Source: Chersky-840 sp035604715
Lineage (GTDB): Bacteria; Actinomycetota; Acidimicrobiia; Acidimicrobiales; UBA8190
DNA: 64,000 nucleotides
Assembly (NCBI GenBank): GCA_963731665.1
Contig: CAVSWP010000013.1
Location: forward strand, 225,248 to 289,247
Direction: 5' to 3'
Shown: positions 39,412 through 48,556 of the stretch, in pieces
Position numbering within the stretch: position 1 is the stretch's first letter
Layout of the letters: each line of letters begins with the position of its first letter
Notes under the pieces: model-generated
Databases searched by the model: none
Told to the model about the DNA's origin: nothing
The model's input: only the letters and a program-made list of their open reading frames with translations
Program-made: the position numbers and the translations under genes

Positions 39412-39921
39412 ATGCTGTCGCTCAGCCCGGCGAAACTGCTGGTCATCCTGGTCATCGCGCTGATCGTGCTGGGGCCCGAGAAGCTCCCGCAGGTGGCGCG
39501 CCAGATCGGCGCGCTGTGGCACGACTTTCGCCTGTGGCGGAGCCGGGTGGAAGAAGAGGTGCGGGGCACGTTCCCCGACCTGCCGCCCACCCACGAGCTG
39601 TCGCAGGCCGTGCGCTCGCCCCTGGCCTTCCTCGACCGGCTGGCCGACGAGCACGAGCGGACCCTGGAGACCGAGAAGACCGAAGCGCAAGCCCCCCCGG
39701 CCGGGGCGGGAGCCGACGGCCAGGGCCCCGCACCCCCGGACGCCGCCGGGGACGCCGCCGGGGCCAACGGGTCGGTGGCGCACAACGGATCGGCCGACGG
39801 TAACGGATCGGCCGACGGCAACGGGTCGGCACCGCGTCCGGCCGCCCGGGCGGGTGAGGGGGCCGGCACGGTGGTGCCCGGGGGACTTCCCGCCGCGCCC
39901 GACGACCCCAGCATGAACTGA
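39412..39921 (+). CDS. tatA: Sec-independent translocase protein TatA/TatB
   Basis: 169 residues. One N-terminal membrane helix (AKLLVILVIALIVL), the hinge LGPEKLPQVARQIG and an amphipathic helix define the TatA/B family. The long tail is low in complexity, with tandem NGSADG units (residues about 122-140) and many Ala/Pro/Gly. It should form the pore or docking partner of TatC for folded proteins. With only one such gene next to tatC, it may act as either TatA or TatB. Confidence 0.85.
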   Translation: MLSLSPAKLLVILVIALIVLGPEKLPQVARQIGALWHDFRLWRSRVEEEVRGTFPDLPPTHELSQAVRSPLAFLDRLADEHERTLETEKTEAQAPPAGAGADGQGPAPPDAAGDAAGANGSVAHNGSADGNGSADGNGSAPRPAARAGEGAGTVVPGGLPAAPDDPSMN

Positions 39922-39942
39922 GCCGAGGCCGCGGCCCGCGCC

Positions 39943-40704
39943 ATGGCGACACGTCTGCGACTCCCGTTCCGCGGCCCGTCCACGCGGCCGACGGCCGATG
40001 CCATGACCCTCGGCGAGCACCTGGCCGAGCTGCGGCGACGGGTGGTCATCTCGGTGTTCGCCTTCGCGGTGGGAGCCGTGGTGGCCTTCATCGTGTACGG
40101 CCACATCCTGCACTTCCTCCAAGCACCGTACTGCCGGGTGGCGGGGGCGCGGCACTGTCAGCTCTATGTGACCGCGCCCCTCGACGGGCTGTCCTTGCGC
40201 ATCAAGTTGTCGACCTACGGGGGCTTGTTCCTGGCCTCGCCGGTGATCTTGTGGGAGCTGTGGCGCTTCATCACCCCGGGCCTGCACCGCAACGAGAAGC
40301 GCTACGCGGTGCCCTTCGTGTCGGCGTCCATCATCTTGTTCTGTTTCGGGGCGGTCCTGGCCTACGTGTCGTTCCCCCATGCGCTGAGCTTCTTGGGAAA
40401 CGTCGGGGGACCGACGTTGCACCAGATCTACGACCCCAACAGTTACCTGGGATTGATCGTGGCCCTCATGACGGTGTTCGGGCTCACCTTCGAGTTCCCC
40501 GTGGTCCTGGTGTCACTCGAGTTGGTGGGGGTGTTGTCGCCGCGCAAGCTGTCGTCGTGGCGGCGATGGGCCATCGTGCTCATCGTGGTGTTCGCGGCGG
40601 TCATCACACCCAGCGGGGACCCGTTCTCGATGTTGGCGCTGGCGCTGCCCATGTATCTCTTCTACGAGGTGTCGATCGTCATCGGCAGGCTGCTGCGCCG
40701 TTGA
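39943..40704 (+). CDS. tatC: Twin-arginine translocase subunit TatC
   Basis: 253 residues with six membrane helices. MTLGEHLAELRRRVVIS is the conserved start. FITPGLHRNEKRYAVPFV and the FGLTFEFPVVLV helix are TatC signatures. It binds twin-arginine signal peptides at the inner membrane. It starts 21 bp after tatA, and helY follows 13 bp downstream, as in mycobacteria. Confidence 0.95.
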   Translation: MATRLRLPFRGPSTRPTADAMTLGEHLAELRRRVVISVFAFAVGAVVAFIVYGHILHFLQAPYCRVAGARHCQLYVTAPLDGLSLRIKLSTYGGLFLASPVILWELWRFITPGLHRNEKRYAVPFVSASIILFCFGAVLAYVSFPHALSFLGNVGGPTLHQIYDPNSYLGLIVALMTVFGLTFEFPVVLVSLELVGVLSPRKLSSWRRWAIVLIVVFAAVITPSGDPFSMLALALPMYLFYEVSIVIGRLLRR

Positions 40705-40717
40705 GAGGCCCCGCCCG

Positions 40718-42829
40718 GTGACCGCCGGTCCCGGCGCCGACGCCGCGCTGCGGGTGGGGGTGACGTCCCGGCTCGGGTTCCCGCTCGACGCCTTCCAGGA
40801 GGCCGCCTTCGACGCCCTCGACGAGGGGCGCTCGGTGCTGGTGTCGGCGCCCACGGGCTCGGGCAAGACGGTGGTCGCCGACTACGGCGTGGCCCGGGCC
40901 CGGGCCCAGGGACGACGGGCGTTCTACACCACACCGCTCAAGGCCCTGTCCAACCAGAAGTTCGCCGAGCTGGTGGAGGTGTACGGGGCGGGCGAGGTGG
41001 GGCTGCTCACCGGGGACGTGTCGCACCAGCCCGACGCTGCCGTCGTGGTCATGACGACCGAGGTGCTGCGCAACATGCTCTTCGCCCGCTCGCCGCAGTT
41101 GGCGGGCCTGGGCCTGGTGGTGCTCGACGAGGTGCACTACCTCCAAGACCCCTACCGGGGGTCGGTGTGGGAGGAGGTGATCATCCTCACTCCTCCCGAG
41201 GTGGTGTTCGTGTGCCTTTCGGCCACGGTGTCCAACGCCGAGGAATTCGGCGCCTGGCTGGGCACGGTGCGGGGGCCCACCGAGGTCGTGGTGGAACGAC
41301 ACCGTCCCGTGGAGCTGCGCCATCATGTGGCCGTCGCCGAGAAGGGGACGCGTCGCGTCGAGTTGGTGCCCTTGCTCGACGATGGCGCCGTGCACCCGAG
41401 GGCGCTCGCCCTCGACCAACGCCTGGCCCGCCTGGCCCGTCGTCCCGGCGGCGTGCGCCACTCACGCCTGACGAGCCCACGGCGCAGCGAGCTCATCGGC
41501 GCCCTCGACGACGCGTCGATGCTGCCGGCGATCGTGTTCATCTTCTCCCGGGCCGCGTGTGACGACGCCGTCTCGCAATGCCTGTCGGACGGCATGCGCC
41601 TCACCACCTCCGAGGAGCGCGCCGAGATCCGACGACGCTGTGAGGAGCACACCGAGGGGCTCCCCGACGAAGAGCTGCGCGTCCTGGGCTACGGGCCGTG
41701 GGCGGCGGGCCTCGAAGCGGGCCTGGGATCGCACCACGCCGGGTTGATCCCCGCCTTCCGAGAAGCGGTGGAGGACTGCTTCTCCTCCAACTTGTTGCGG
41801 GTGGTGTTCGCCACCGAGACGCTGTCGCTGGGCATCAACATGCCGGCTCGCACGGTGGTGATCGAACGGCTCACCAAGATCCGGGAGCACGGGCGCAGCG
41901 GGCTGTCGTCGGGGGAGTACGCCCAGATGACGGGCCGGGCCGGGCGCCGGGGCCTCGACGTCCTGGGCCACGCCGTGGTGGTGTGGTCCCCGGTGGTGTC
42001 GGTGTCCGCCGTCGTGGCCCTGGCCACCTCGGCCCCGCCCGATCTCCGCTCGTCGTTCCGCTCGACCTACAACCTGGCGGTCAACCTGGTGCGCCGGTAC
42101 CGCGCCGATCAGGTCCACTACATCCTGGACCGCTCCTTCGCCCAGTTCCTCGACACCCGGCACCACCACGCGTTGTCGCAACGCCTCGACCGGGCCCTGG
42201 CGCTGCTCGAGCAGATGGGGTACGTCGACCGCTCGGCGTGGAGGCTCACCGCCCGCGGCGCTATCCTGGCGGGGATCTACCACGAGTGCGATCTCCTCGT
42301 GGCCGAGGCGCTCGCCCAAGGCGTCTTCGACGGGCTCGACGCGCCCGAGCTGGCGGCGGTGGTGTCGGCGTGCACGTTCGAGACCCGGCCGGGACGGGCG
42401 CCGAGCGCGTCACAGCCCCCGAGGGCGGTGCGCCCCCGACTGGCGAAGTTGGCGGACATCGCCGAGGGCCTGCGGGCCGAGGAACACGACGCCCGTCTGG
42501 CCACCACCCGCGCCCCCGACGACGGGTTCGCCGATGTGGCCTGGCGGTGGGCGCGTGGACAGCGGTTGGAGCACGTCCTGGAGCGAGCCGAGCTCGCCCC
42601 CGGGGACTTCGTGCGCAACGTCAAGCAGTTGATCGACCTGCTGCGCCAGCTCGCCGTGGTGGGCGAGCCCGGGACCGCCGCGTCGGCCCGTCAGGCCGCC
42701 GAGTCGCTGCAGCGCGGCGTGGTGGCCGCCTCGGCCGCTCCGACCCTGACCGGTGAGGACGATCCGGGGCCCGTCCCGGGAGTCCCGGCGGGCTCAGCGC
42801 CCCCGCCCGACGGGTCGCGGGGCAGGTAA
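40718..42829 (+). CDS. helY: DEAD/DEAH-box RNA helicase HelY (Ski2-like)
   Basis: 703 residues. Motif I is SAPTGSGKT, motif II DEVH, followed by SATVSNAEEFGAWLG. The second RecA domain includes FATETLSLGINMPARTVVIE and QMTGRAGRRGLDVLG. The C-terminus is shorter than in the roughly 900-residue mycobacterial HelY, and the Mtr4 arch appears reduced. GTG start. The tatA-tatC-helY order is a known actinobacterial synteny. It probably unwinds RNA or RNA/DNA during RNA turnover, which is inferred from the family. Confidence 0.9.
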   Translation: MTAGPGADAALRVGVTSRLGFPLDAFQEAAFDALDEGRSVLVSAPTGSGKTVVADYGVARARAQGRRAFYTTPLKALSNQKFAELVEVYGAGEVGLLTGDVSHQPDAAVVVMTTEVLRNMLFARSPQLAGLGLVVLDEVHYLQDPYRGSVWEEVIILTPPEVVFVCLSATVSNAEEFGAWLGTVRGPTEVVVERHRPVELRHHVAVAEKGTRRVELVPLLDDGAVHPRALALDQRLARLARRPGGVRHSRLTSPRRSELIGALDDASMLPAIVFIFSRAACDDAVSQCLSDGMRLTTSEERAEIRRRCEEHTEGLPDEELRVLGYGPWAAGLEAGLGSHHAGLIPAFREAVEDCFSSNLLRVVFATETLSLGINMPARTVVIERLTKIREHGRSGLSSGEYAQMTGRAGRRGLDVLGHAVVVWSPVVSVSAVVALATSAPPDLRSSFRSTYNLAVNLVRRYRADQVHYILDRSFAQFLDTRHHHALSQRLDRALALLEQMGYVDRSAWRLTARGAILAGIYHECDLLVAEALAQGVFDGLDAPELAAVVSACTFETRPGRAPSASQPPRAVRPRLAKLADIAEGLRAEEHDARLATTRAPDDGFADVAWRWARGQRLEHVLERAELAPGDFVRNVKQLIDLLRQLAVVGEPGTAASARQAAESLQRGVVAASAAPTLTGEDDPGPVPGVPAGSAPPPDGSRGR

Positions 42830-42879
42830 TGAGGGGTCCGCCACCCCGGCGTCAGGCCGGTCGTAGTGTTGCCGGGGCC

Positions 42880-44502
42880 ATGTTCCCCTACGCCGAGGAG
42901 ACGTTCACCGACGACGAGGTCGAGGTCCTCCGCCGGTACGTCACGAACGTCGAGGGGCCGGTATTTGCCCTGGTGAACCTGCCCGAAGTGGTGAAGGGGG
43001 CGTTGTTCGCCCGCTACTCCCGTTCGGCCAAGAGCCTGCGGCGGCTGTTCCTCGACGAGTTCGTGGGCGAGCTCGACGTGACCGGCGACGCCGGCGTCGA
43101 CGCCACCGTCGGGTTGCGCCGGGCCGAGGAGCTCTACGACCGCGTCTTCCTGGAGTACGGCGACGACTCGGTCGCACAACTCGGCGGTGTACACCTGGCG
43201 TGCGAGCAGGCGTCGAACATGCTCACCAAGGTGCTCGAGTGGGGTCGGCTCATGGCCTATCTCGAGCAGTCCACGCGCTATGTGCCCTACGACAGCCGCC
43301 TCAGCACCGGCCACTACCGCTACCACCGCGACCCCGAGGTGCTCGAGTCGTCGGTCGGGGCGCGCTACGTGGGGGACATGGACCGCATGTTCGACGCCTA
43401 CGGCTCGTTGCTGCCCGAGCTCCAGACCTGGCTGGCCAAGCGCTTTCCGCAAGGGGCCGGCGACTCCGACTTCGTGTACCGCCAGTCGATCCGCGCCAAA
43501 GCGCTCGACGCCCTGCGGGGACTGCTTCCTGCCGCCTCGCTGTCGAACGTGGGCGTGTACGGCACCGGGCAGTCCTACGAGATGTTGTTGTTGCGCATGC
43601 GCGCCCACCCGCTGCCCGAGGCTCGACGCTACGCCCAGCTCATGTTGGTGGAACTGCGCAAGGTCATCCCATCGTTCCTCCAGCGCGTCGACATCCCCGA
43701 GCGGGGCGGGGTGTGGACCGAGTACCTGGCGGAGACCTCGGCTCGGACCGAGGAGGTCGTGGCCCGCCTGTGGCCCGATGCCCATGACGGCCCGGACGAG
43801 CACGCCTCCGGTGTGCGGCTGGTGGACTGGGACCCCGAGGGCGAGGACAAGGTCATCGCGGCCATGTGCTACCCCCGGACGTCGTTCTCGGACCTCGAGG
43901 TGCTGCGCCGGGTCCGGGCGCTCGGGGCCGAGGACCGCCGGTCGATCATGGCGGCCTACGTGGGGGACCGGACCAACCGGCGCCATCGCCCGGGCCGGGC
44001 CTTCGAGCGCACCGGCTACCGGTTCGACGTGGTGTCGGACTACGGGGCCTTTCGCGACCTGCAGCGCCACCGCATGCTCACCATCGAGTGGCAGGACCTC
44101 GGTCCCGGGCTCGGCTACGAGATGCCCGACACCGTGGGGGAAGCGGGGTTCGCCGAACGGTACGCGCGGTCGATGGCGCGCTCAGCCGCCCTCTACGACG
44201 TCATGACACCTGTGTGCCCGGCGCAGGCGCCCTACGCCGTGGCCCTTGCCTTCCGCGTTCGCTACGCCATGCAGATGAACGCCCGCGAAGCCATGCACAT
44301 GGTGGAGTTGCGCTCCGGGGAACAGGGCCACCCCGCGTACCGGGTGGTGGCGCAGGACATGCACCGGCTGATCGCCGAGCACGCCGGGCACCGGCTCATC
44401 GCCGAGGCCATGGCATTTGTGGACCACGGATCATACGACCTCGAGCGACTCGGATCCGAACGACGCGCCGAGGCTCGGCGCGAAGCGGTCGCCCCCATCT
44501 GA
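42880..44502 (+). CDS. Double-length ThyX-like FAD-dependent thymidylate synthase family protein
   Basis: 540 residues, about twice a normal ThyX. The N-terminal half has YGDDSVAQLGGVHLACEQASNML and EWGRLMAYLEQSTRYVPY, a degenerate copy of the flavin/dUMP-binding pattern. The C-terminal half has YGAFRDLQRHRMLTIEWQDL, which keeps RHR but not the full RHRxxSxxxxSxRY signature. Members of this longer family are annotated as thymidylate-synthase-complementing proteins, but their activity is doubtful. It may have a different flavin role. It starts 50 bp after helY. Confidence 0.75.
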   Translation: MFPYAEETFTDDEVEVLRRYVTNVEGPVFALVNLPEVVKGALFARYSRSAKSLRRLFLDEFVGELDVTGDAGVDATVGLRRAEELYDRVFLEYGDDSVAQLGGVHLACEQASNMLTKVLEWGRLMAYLEQSTRYVPYDSRLSTGHYRYHRDPEVLESSVGARYVGDMDRMFDAYGSLLPELQTWLAKRFPQGAGDSDFVYRQSIRAKALDALRGLLPAASLSNVGVYGTGQSYEMLLLRMRAHPLPEARRYAQLMLVELRKVIPSFLQRVDIPERGGVWTEYLAETSARTEEVVARLWPDAHDGPDEHASGVRLVDWDPEGEDKVIAAMCYPRTSFSDLEVLRRVRALGAEDRRSIMAAYVGDRTNRRHRPGRAFERTGYRFDVVSDYGAFRDLQRHRMLTIEWQDLGPGLGYEMPDTVGEAGFAERYARSMARSAALYDVMTPVCPAQAPYAVALAFRVRYAMQMNAREAMHMVELRSGEQGHPAYRVVAQDMHRLIAEHAGHRLIAEAMAFVDHGSYDLERLGSERRAEARREAVAPI

Positions 44503-44932
44503 CGACGCCACGTCGCGGGCCCCGCTCACGCGAGATGGAGAGAAAAGTCGTCATCGCCGTGACCAGGGGCGATGCGCAAAGTTCCTGGTGGGCGCGCAGA
44601 AGAACCGCTTGAGTCGTCGAGAGCGAGGGGCCTATTGTGCGGCCAGTCCCAGACGCCCCTACAGCTGTTCCGCCGGGTTCTCTCGGCCGAGCGGGTGGCG
44701 AGGGGGGGATTACTGTGAGAGGCGGAGCGTGGCCCGGGGGACCGAGTAGAGAACGTCCCCACCATTGTCCGGCGGGTGTCGCCGGATAGGTGAGGATGGC
44801 ACCAAAGGTCCCCGGGCCCTGCCGCCCTGGCTCACAGGTCCCTCGACTTCCCCGGTGGCGTCGTCGCGATGGCCTGACAGAGCAATCGGAGCCGATATGC
44901 TCCCGCGGCGTCCGACGACCTAGAGGGCAGAA
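44503..44932. other. 430-bp intergenic region with one hairpin
   Basis: No convincing gene. The perfect hairpin TCCGGCG-GGTGT-CGCCGGA lies at 44768-44786 with no T-run. TTGAGT and TATTGT near 44610-44640 are roughly spaced as a promoter on the plus strand and could serve the DUF4193 gene, which would then have a leader of about 290 nt. No tmRNA, RNase P RNA or tRNA signature was seen. Confidence 0.45.
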
Positions 44933-45415
44933 GTGGCCGACGACCTGGATGATGTGGCAGAACCCGAGGAGCTCGACACCGAGGAGCTGGAAGACCTCGC
45001 GGACGAAGAAATGCTCGAAGAGGTGCTCGACGAGGAGGACCTCGACGTAGCCCTCGTCGACGACGACGATGACGAGATCGTCGCCGACGTCGACCCCGTC
45101 GACGACGACGTGGACGACGTGGTCGTGGTCCCCGTGGCCACCGTCACCACGGCCGAAGAGGGCGAGGAGGACGAGGAGGAGGTCGACGACGAGGACGTCG
45201 AGGCCTCCCTGGACGAGATCCTGAAGGAACGCCTGGTCGTCGAGGAGGAAGAGACCGAGGACGAGGAGGTGGTCGAGCCCGACGACCGTGCCGAGGGGTC
45301 GGAGCGGGTCCTGCCCAAGCAGCCCGACGAGTTCGTGTGCAGCTCGTGTTTCCTGGTCAAACACTCCAGCCAGCTGGCCGATCCCGAAAAGGGGTTGTGC
45401 CGGGACTGCGTGTGA
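44933..45415 (+). CDS. DUF4193-family acidic protein with C-terminal zinc ribbon
   Basis: 160 residues. More than 40 % of the first 125 residues are Asp or Glu. The C-terminal FVCSSCFLVKHSSQLADPEKGLCRDCV holds two CxxC pairs suited to zinc. This architecture is the actinobacterial DUF4193 family, of unknown function. This copy has a longer acidic region than the usual roughly 100-residue members. GTG start with a GAGGGCAG site. Confidence 0.8.
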   Translation: MADDLDDVAEPEELDTEELEDLADEEMLEEVLDEEDLDVALVDDDDDEIVADVDPVDDDVDDVVVVPVATVTTAEEGEEDEEEVDDEDVEASLDEILKERLVVEEEETEDEEVVEPDDRAEGSERVLPKQPDEFVCSSCFLVKHSSQLADPEKGLCRDCV

Positions 45416-45455
45416 GAGCCTTCGTGATGCGATGCCAGGCCCGGGAGGGGGCGAG

Positions 45456-46052
45456 GTGACCGACAGCAAGTCCCCGGGGGACCGGTTGCTGGAGCTGGTG
45501 GTGTACGGCCCGGCCGGATTGGCGGTCACCGTGGCCGAGGAGTTCCCCAAGCTCGTGGAAAAGGGCCGCCACCGCGTCGAAGGCCAGGTGCACACGGCCC
45601 GACTCGTCGGCCAGTTCGCCGTCCAGATGGGCCGTCGCCAAATCGAGCAGTCCTTCGCGCACCTCGGCGGGAGCAGGGCCGCGCCCGCGGCCGCGCCGAC
45701 CGCCGAGCACGTGGAGGCGGACCCGGTGCCCCCGGCCCCCGAGGCGGGCGCGCCGACGCCCCCACAGGTCCCGATCCCGCCCTTTGCCGACAGGCGCCGG
45801 CCGGTGGAGACGACATGGCAACGGCCGGCGTGGACGGCGGGGGAGGCCGGCAACGGCAGCGCATCGCCGTCGTCGCTCGCCATCCCCGGGTACGACAGCC
45901 TCTCCGCGTCGCAGGTGGTCCAGCGCCTGGAAGGGCTGTCGGCGTCGGAGCTCGAGGAGGTGCGCGCCCACGAGGCCGCGCACCGACAGCGCCGCACCAT
46001 TCTCCACCGTGTGGAGCAGCTGCTCGCGGGCGCAGACGGCGCCCAGCCCTAA
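45456..46052 (+). CDS. Hypothetical protein with conserved helical ends (lipid-droplet-associated-like start)
   Basis: 198 residues. The N-terminal part (LELVVYGPAGLAVTVAEEFPKLVEKGRHRVEGQVHTARLVGQ) recalls short actinobacterial 'lipid droplet-associated' proteins. A proline/alanine linker follows. The C-terminus, IPGYDSLSASQVVQRLEGLSASELEEVRAHEAAHRQRRTIL, is a helical module that looks like a self-association or docking motif. GTG start with GGGAGGGGG ahead; the ATG at 45432 is an alternative. Function unknown. Confidence 0.6.
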   Translation: MTDSKSPGDRLLELVVYGPAGLAVTVAEEFPKLVEKGRHRVEGQVHTARLVGQFAVQMGRRQIEQSFAHLGGSRAAPAAAPTAEHVEADPVPPAPEAGAPTPPQVPIPPFADRRRPVETTWQRPAWTAGEAGNGSASPSSLAIPGYDSLSASQVVQRLEGLSASELEEVRAHEAAHRQRRTILHRVEQLLAGADGAQP

Positions 46053-46082
46053 CGGGCGACGGAACAGGATCGGGGCCGGCCC

Positions 46083-46559
46083 GTGGAGGGCACGCGGCCG
46101 GCGCGGCCTGACGACGCGGACCGGTGTGCCGAGCTGTGCCGGACGGCTCTCGACGAGGTGGCGACGGTCCGGGGAGGGTCGCTGCTGCTGCGCCGCGAGG
46201 CCGGCGCGCCGGCCCAGGCGCTGCTGCGGCCCGGCGGCCTGGCCGAGCTCCTGGTCGACCCCCGGCGCCGGGTGCTTGTGGGAACGGTGGACGACTCGGT
46301 GGTGGGCCTGGCGATGGGAACGGTCGAAGAGTCCGGTGACGCTTCTGTGGGGATCATCGACGGGTATTTCGTCGAGGTCGCCGCCCGTGGTGTGGGGGTG
46401 GGCCGGGCGCTGCTCGACGAGCTGGTGGTGTGGTTCACGAGCTCGGGGTGCGGGGGAGTGGACGTGAGCGCGCTGCCCGGGGATCGCGAGGCCAAGAGCC
46501 TGTTCGAGGCGTCGGGGTTCAAGGCGCGCCTCATCACCATGCACCGCACCCTGGAGTGA
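46083..46559 (+). CDS. GNAT-family N-acetyltransferase
   Basis: 158 residues. GIIDGYFVEVAARGVGVGRALLDELVVWF contains the acetyl-CoA pyrophosphate loop (V-x5-GVGxxL) of GNAT motif A. GDREAKSLFEASGFKARLITM is the usual end of the fold. Substrate unknown. GTG start. The TGA overlaps the GTG start of the NUDIX gene, so both are coupled. Confidence 0.85.
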   Translation: MEGTRPARPDDADRCAELCRTALDEVATVRGGSLLLRREAGAPAQALLRPGGLAELLVDPRRRVLVGTVDDSVVGLAMGTVEESGDASVGIIDGYFVEVAARGVGVGRALLDELVVWFTSSGCGGVDVSALPGDREAKSLFEASGFKARLITMHRTLE

Positions 46560-46981
46560 ACGCGTCGGGCCACGACCTCTCCGGTGTGACGCCGGTGGTG
46601 GCCGTGGGGGGCGTCGCGGTCCGCGACGGCGCGTTGCTGCTGGTGGAGCGGGCCCACGACCCGCACGCCGGGCGCTGGAGCATCCCGGGGGGACACGTGG
46701 AGCCCGGGGAGAGCCTGACCGTGGCCGTCGAGCGCGAGGTGCGCGAGGAGACGGGACTGCGCGTGCGCTGTGGCGACCTGCTCGGTTGGGCCGAGCGCAT
46801 GGGTGCCGGCTACCACTTCGTCATCCTCGACTTCATGGTGAGCGTGGCCGACGAGCCCGGCACCCTGCGGGCGGGGAGCGACGCCGCCGACGTGGCCTGG
46901 GTCCCGCTGTCCCAGGTGCCCGCCATGGCGCTGGTCGACGGCGTCGAAGACTTCCTGCGGGCCCACGGCGTCCTCGACTGA
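46556..46981 (+). CDS. NUDIX hydrolase
   Basis: 141 residues. The NUDIX box GGHVEPGESLTVAVEREVREETGL fits Gx5Ex7REUxEExGU exactly. Preceding strands VVAVGGVAVRDGALLLVERA and following GAGYHFVILDFMVSV complete the fold. The PHAGRWSIPGGHVE form resembles ADP-ribose pyrophosphatase or MutT-like clean-up enzymes. Substrate unknown. It is coupled to the GNAT gene upstream. Confidence 0.9.
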   Translation: MNASGHDLSGVTPVVAVGGVAVRDGALLLVERAHDPHAGRWSIPGGHVEPGESLTVAVEREVREETGLRVRCGDLLGWAERMGAGYHFVILDFMVSVADEPGTLRAGSDAADVAWVPLSQVPAMALVDGVEDFLRAHGVLD

Positions 46982-47012
46982 CGCCGCCGGTCGGGCTCGG
47001 CGGCGGCGGGTG

Positions 47013-48352
47013 TCAGGCCCCGCGCGCCCGGACGGGGTCGGCCGGCGAGGGCCCGGCGGCGGGGGGATGGGGAGCCCGAGGAGCCGGGCCAACTCGGGAA
47101 CGAGCCCTGCGGCCCGGCGGGCCGAGACGCGCAGGTCCTCGCCGGCGGGGTCGGGCAGGCCGGCCGGCTTGACGGTGCGGCGCACGGGCGAGTCCACCAC
47201 CGCCTCGAGCAGGGCCTTCCACTCGGACTCGTCGAGGTCGGGGGCCATGGCGGTGCCGGCCGCCTCGGCCAGGCGGACAGCCATCTCGGCGGGGACACGG
47301 GCCGCCGGCTCGGGGGGTCGGGCCGAGACCCGCAGCGCGTCGGCGACCCGGCCGGCGTCGAGGGCGGTGACGATCCGGGCCAGCCACCCGTCGCGTAACG
47401 CCGTGACCCGGGTCTGCAGGGCGTCTCGGAGCGTTCCCACCATCTGGCGGCCTTCGTCGTCGAGCGTCACGGTGGAGGCCGACGCCACCACCGAGCGGAC
47501 CTCGCGCAGCGGGGCGTCCTTGCCGGCGTTGCGCGCCGCCACGGCGCGGTCCTTCCAGGCGGCCAGGTTCATGCGGGGCAGGAGCTCCTCGGCCATGGTG
47601 AGCAGCGGGTCGGGTGACACCTCGGCCCGTCCCTCCGCCTTGGCGCGGGCGTTTTGCTCCTCGATGGCGTTGCGCACCGCCGGGATCCCGCCACGCAACA
47701 GCTGTTCGGCCACGGGAAGCTGTTCGGGGCGCAACTCGGCCAGCGCCGCGTTGCGGTGGGTGGACACCGTCTGCAGGCGCCGGGGGCGCTCGGAGCGTTC
47801 GGGGCGCGCCGGACGGGGGCCCGCCGCCACCCGATCGGAGCGCTCCGGTCGTTCACCGGACGCGCCGCGCTCGGGCCGAGGGGTGCGCGGCTCACGAGCG
47901 GGTCGGGACTCACGCCCCGGTCGGTCAGCCCGGGGCCCGCCGCGGTCGTCGCCGGCCGGGGTGCCCGGAGAACCGTTGCGCCGGGGGGCGGCCCCGCGAC
48001 CGGGGGAGCTGCGCCGGGGACGATCGCCGCGGCCGTCCTCCTCGCGCCGGCGCCCACCGGGCACAAGGACCACCGACACGCCCCCGGGCGCGCTGTCGCG
48101 TCCCGAGCCGATGATCTCGATGCGGGCCGCCTTCTCGGTCCGGGTGGCGGCTTTGGGGGCCTGGACCGACGTCACCACGATGCCGTCGAGGTCGAACTCC
48201 GCTTCGGCCCGCACCACGTCACCGACCTTGACGCCCTCGGGAAGCAGGGTGCCCTCGAGCGTGCCGCGGGGCTGGCGGGCCCCCGGGGCGCGCCACGTCC
48301 AGGTCCCGTCGTCCTGACTACTGGTCAGCTCGATGTCGATGCGGCGCGTCAT
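47013..48352 (-). CDS. RGG/Arg-Pro-rich protein with conserved helical C-terminus; probable frameshift near its end
   Basis: About 445 residues. An N-terminal small beta domain (EGTLLPEGVKVGDVVRAEAEFDLDGIVVTSVQ) is followed by about 120 residues rich in Arg, Pro and Gly. A helical domain (RNAALAELRPEQLPVAEQLLRGGIPAVRNAIEEQNARAKAEG...LARLLGLPIPPP) ends it. The natural frame does not stop there and would run antisense through the NUDIX and GNAT genes to 46049. Shifting one base at the C6 run (minus strand, 47061-47066) gives a short end ...SPADPVRARGA and a stop at 47013. I take the latter as real. The RGG region suggests RNA binding. I know of no name for this family. Confidence 0.6.
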
Positions 48353-48556
48353 GGCGGTCGGACCACGCTACCGTCGGGCCGGCGACGGCGAGAACATGTC
48401 GCTCGGGAGCGCGGTCGTGCCCGTGTGCTGCGTTTCTGTGCAGGTTCTGAGAATACGGGCCGAACGCGCCCGCCGGGCACGGGCGTTCCCTAATCTGACA
48501 GGGCCGGGGGAGCGACCGAAGGGCCGTGTTCTCTCGGCGGGACAGGAGCGCCCCCG

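Noticed and set aside
44503..44932. Structured RNA (tmRNA, RNase P RNA or 6S)
   Set aside because: None of the conserved cores of these RNAs could be found. Only one small hairpin is visible.
46049..47012. C-terminal 320 residues of the long minus-strand frame (RGG protein)
   Set aside because: This part lies antisense to clear NUDIX and GNAT genes and has no protein-like pattern. A frameshift ending at 47013 is simpler.
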